From Planctomycetota bacterium (GTDB lineage: Bacteria; Planctomycetota; Planctomycetia; Isosphaerales; Isosphaeraceae), in NCBI GenBank assembly GCA_021778575.1, contig JAJYCH010000136.1, positions 1 through 8,859 on the forward strand: DNA of 8,859 bases, read 5' to 3'. Under the pieces are notes generated by a model. That model saw nothing but the letters and a program-made list of their open reading frames with translations. It ran no database searches and had not been told where the DNA came from. Shown here piece by piece: positions 6,676-8,859 of this stretch (position 1 is its first letter; every line of letters starts with the position of its first letter). The position numbers and the translations under genes were made by a program.

Positions 6676-7416
6676 TCAATCCTGCAACAATTCCTCGGGA
6701 ACCTCGGCGTTGTCGAAGGTGTTCTGGACGTCCTCGTTTTCTTCGAGGAGGTCACGGAGACGGAGCATCCGCTTGCCGTTGTCGACGTCGAGGGTCACGT
6801 AATTGGCGGGGATGTAGCTGGTATCCGCGCTCTCGGTGGCGATCTTGTGCTCTTCGAGGGCCTTGCGGACCTGCTCGAATGCCTTGGCGTCGCAGGTGAC
6901 CTCGTAATATTCGTCGACCTTCTTGAGGTCGTCGGCTCCCGCTTCGAGGACGACTTCCATCAAGGCGTCCTCGGCGACGTGTTTGGTCTCGATCAGGAAG
7001 ATTCCCTTGTACTCGAACAGGTAGCTGACGCAACCGTTCGAGCCCAGATTGCCGCCACAGACCTCGAAGGCCTTGCGCAAGTCTCCGGCCGTCCGGTTGC
7101 GGTTGTCGGTCAAGACCTCGCAGAGGACGGCCACGCCGTTTGGCCCGTAGCCTTCGTAGACGACCTCGACAAAGTTCTCACCGCCCAGATCGCCGGTCGC
7201 CTTCTTGATCGAGCGCTCGATGTTGTCTTTGGGACAGCTATAGGAGCGGGCCTTGTCGATCGCGTACCGGAGCGGGAGGTTCATCGCGGGGTCGGCCCCG
7301 CCGTTCTTGGCGGCCACGTAAATTTTGCGGCAGAGCTTGCTGAACAGCTTGCCTCGCTTGGCATCGACGGCCCCTTTCCGATGCGCGATGTTTGCTGAGT
7401 GGGAATGCCCTGCCAT
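6676..7416 (-). CDS. yebC: YebC/PmpR family regulatory protein (TACO1 family)
   Basis: The protein has 246 residues, the usual family length. It starts MAGHSHSANIAHRKGAVDAK with RGKLFSKL following; most bacteria have MAGHSKWANIKHRKG. Conserved blocks are NLPLRYAIDKARSYSCPKDN (near 46-65), IERSIKKATG, YEGYGPNGVAVLCEVLTDNR (near 87-106, ending NRNRTAGDLR) and the end MLRLRDLLEENEDVQNTFDN. Family members are described as transcriptional regulators and, more recently, as factors that help translation on ribosomes; the mitochondrial member TACO1 is a translation activator. ATG 7416 is chosen over the in-frame TTG 7428 because it gives the family N-terminus; a GGAG lies about 12 nt upstream. It heads the cluster yebC, antitoxin, toxin, HD hydrolase. 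Confidence 0.94.
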   Translation of the reverse strand: MAGHSHSANIAHRKGAVDAKRGKLFSKLCRKIYVAAKNGGADPAMNLPLRYAIDKARSYSCPKDNIERSIKKATGDLGGENFVEVVYEGYGPNGVAVLCEVLTDNRNRTAGDLRKAFEVCGGNLGSNGCVSYLFEYKGIFLIETKHVAEDALMEVVLEAGADDLKKVDEYYEVTCDAKAFEQVRKALEEHKIATESADTSYIPANYVTLDVDNGKRMLRLRDLLEENEDVQNTFDNAEVPEELLQD

Positions 7417-7428
7417 AACTCGATCCAA

Positions 7429-7554
7429 CTCCGGGTCTGTCGGCTGCGGTTATCGTCAGTGTGAGCCATGCCTCGGACGAGCCCGATCGCGGTTACGCCA
7501 CCGGGTCCGGCTCGCGCGAGGTTCCGCTTACCCTACGCCTGTTCTGTCCTGGCT
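7429..7554. other. Gap between the TPR gene and yebC
   Basis: In these 126 bases I see no strong terminator, RNA gene or convincing promoter. Whether yebC is transcribed from its own promoter or with the TPR gene cannot be decided from the sequence. Confidence 0.5.
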
Positions 7555-8859
7555 TCAAGGGGCGTTGCCCGTCTTGGGCTTGGGAGCGGGGACGAAATTC
7601 TGGAGCGATTCGAGCTTCTTCTTGATCTCACCCAGCTTCTTGTCGGGCGGCTTCGATTCGGTGGCGATCTTCAGCGCCTTCTCCCAGGCGGCCTTGGCCT
7701 TGCCAAGCTCCTGGAGCTGGAAGTAAACATCGCCCAGGTGGTCGGGAAGCGTCGCGTCCTCGCGGGGGTCGCTCTGGGCTTTTTCGAGCGGAATCCGGGC
7801 TTCCTGGAACTTGCCTCGCTTGAAGAGAACCCAGCCGAGACTGTCGAGATAGGCGAAGTTATTCGGTTCTTCCTCAACCGCCTTGCGGATCATCGCTTCG
7901 GCCTTTTCGAGGTTTTTCCCCTGATCCGCATAGAGGTAGCCGAGGTCGTTATTGACACCCGGATCATTGGGATCGCGCGCAAAGATTGTTTCGAGCTCGG
8001 CCTCCGCCTTGGGGAAGTCGTTCATCTCGGTGTAGACGATCGACAAACTACTGTGAGCGAGCTTGGTGATCTCATCATTATTAGCGAATCGATCGATCAT
8101 TCCTTTGTAGACCGCGATCGCCTGATCGGTCCGGTGAGCCCGGGTCAGAATCGAGCCGAGGATCAGGCTGGCGTCGGCGTTATTCGGGTCTTGCTTGAGA
8201 CGATCCTGGAGGATTGCCACGGCTTCGTCGGCCTTATCGGCTCGCATCAGCAGGTTCGCGATTGACTGGAGTGCGAAGATATCGTTCGGTTCCAGCTTGT
8301 AGGCTTCGCGAGCCGTCTCGATCGCGGTATCAAGCTTGTTTCCGGCCGACTGGATCCGGGCCAGGAGCGACAGGCTCCGCGCGGTCCGCTGGTCGGGGAA
8401 CCGGTCGATCATTTCTTTCCAGGTGTTTTCGGCATCGTCGTACTTCTTGGCCTGTTCGTAGGTCAGGACGATTTCCCAGTAGGTGGCAAAGGGATTCTGG
8501 ACCTGCTTCATCGACCAGCGGAGCAACTCGACGAGCTTATCGTACTTCTGGGCGTCGAGCGCGATCTTCTTGAGGATCGAAAAGCCTTCGGCGATCTCCA
8601 GGGTCGGCGGGTTGCTCGCGAGCATTTTCAGGCCGGTGTCGAGAACCGAATCGATCGCCTCGGGCTCGGCCAGAATCTGGTCGAGCTGCGGTTGAATCGC
8701 GTCGATCTGGCGAATCCGACCGCTCACCCGGGTCACGAGCTGAAGGAGTTCCTCGTACTTCTTTTCCTTGAGGAGCTTGGGAAATTGCTCGACGAAGTCC
8801 TGGGTATCGCGTTGTTCGGCCAGCAGCCGCGTGATGATCGCCTGGGCTTTTTCGGGTAG
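7555..8859 (-). CDS. Tetratricopeptide-repeat protein (5' end outside the window)
   Basis: The frame is open from the window edge (LPEKAQAIITRLLAEQRD at the cut end) to TGA at 7555, giving 434 residues of an incomplete protein. Several TPR units are clear, each with the pattern of small and aromatic residues followed by a Pro-Asn turn: PNDIFALQSIANLLMRADK, PNNADASLILGSILTR, PNDPGVNNDLGYLYADQGK, PNNFAYLDSLGWVLFKRGK and the LPDHLGDVYFQLQELGKAK unit. The C-terminus is Lys/Pro-rich (KKLESLQNFVPAPKPKTGNAP). No membrane segment or catalytic motif is visible in this part. Such proteins are scaffolds for protein contacts; a specific function cannot be assigned. A GTG at 8736 lies inside the gene and is not the start. 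Confidence 0.9.
   Translation of the reverse strand, partial: LPEKAQAIITRLLAEQRDTQDFVEQFPKLLKEKKYEELLQLVTRVSGRIRQIDAIQPQLDQILAEPEAIDSVLDTGLKMLASNPPTLEIAEGFSILKKIALDAQKYDKLVELLRWSMKQVQNPFATYWEIVLTYEQAKKYDDAENTWKEMIDRFPDQRTARSLSLLARIQSAGNKLDTAIETAREAYKLEPNDIFALQSIANLLMRADKADEAVAILQDRLKQDPNNADASLILGSILTRAHRTDQAIAVYKGMIDRFANNDEITKLAHSSLSIVYTEMNDFPKAEAELETIFARDPNDPGVNNDLGYLYADQGKNLEKAEAMIRKAVEEEPNNFAYLDSLGWVLFKRGKFQEARIPLEKAQSDPREDATLPDHLGDVYFQLQELGKAKAAWEKALKIATESKPPDKKLGEIKKKLESLQNFVPAPKPKTGNAP

Noticed and set aside
6535..7398. Plus-strand open frame (287 codons) opposite yebC and the antitoxin
   Set aside because: Antisense to two coherent genes, no domain, no ribosome binding site of note.
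7468..8265. Plus-strand open frame (265 codons) opposite the TPR gene
   Set aside because: Hydrophobic Leu/Val-rich translation is the expected mirror of TPR codons; no supporting signal.

Overview
The window looks like a chromosomal segment of a planctomycete, most likely of the Isosphaeraceae (Singulisphaera/Paludisphaera type). That guess rests on high GC with strong third-position bias, the separate atpA-atpG-atpD-atpC block with unusually long repeat-bearing gaps, the planctomycete-like wording of AtpG, AtpD and YebC, and abundant short palindromic intergenic repeats. No marker gene is present, so the family-level placement is an inference.

Plus strand, 1-3475: the end of atpA (alpha), then atpG (gamma), atpD (beta) and atpC (epsilon), which with delta form the F1 catalytic head of ATP synthase. 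The three gaps are 135, 117 and 92 nt, and each holds a different inverted repeat: an imperfect 20-bp hairpin, a heptameric tandem repeat facing its own reverse complement, and two copies of a GGTGGGCC-type palindrome. The block ends at a clear intrinsic terminator (3426-3475).

Minus strand, 3492-5105: a type I-beta DAHP synthase gene (first step of the shikimate pathway) with its regulatory N-terminal domain. Upstream lie about 880 nt without a convincing protein gene, but full of structure: an intrinsic terminator pointing toward the gene (4598-4635), a sequence able to compete with it, several hairpins, a ten-codon ORF behind an extended Shine-Dalgarno, and a promoter-like TTGATC-17-TATATT. 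This is the best candidate for something undescribed, either an attenuated mRNA leader or a separate structured RNA. To its right is a 298-bp foldback (MITE-like) element whose right end contains the 3' end of the next gene.

Minus strand, 5385-8859: reading in gene order, a TPR-repeat protein (5' end outside the window), a 126-nt gap, yebC (translation/regulatory factor), a VapB-like antitoxin, a PIN-domain toxin and an HD-domain (SpoT/MESH1-like) phosphohydrolase. From yebC to the HD gene the spacing is 21 nt, a 20-nt overlap and 18 nt, so these four look co-transcribed. A PIN ribonuclease, a putative alarmone hydrolase and a ribosome-associated factor in one unit hint at a stress or translation theme, but that link is inference.
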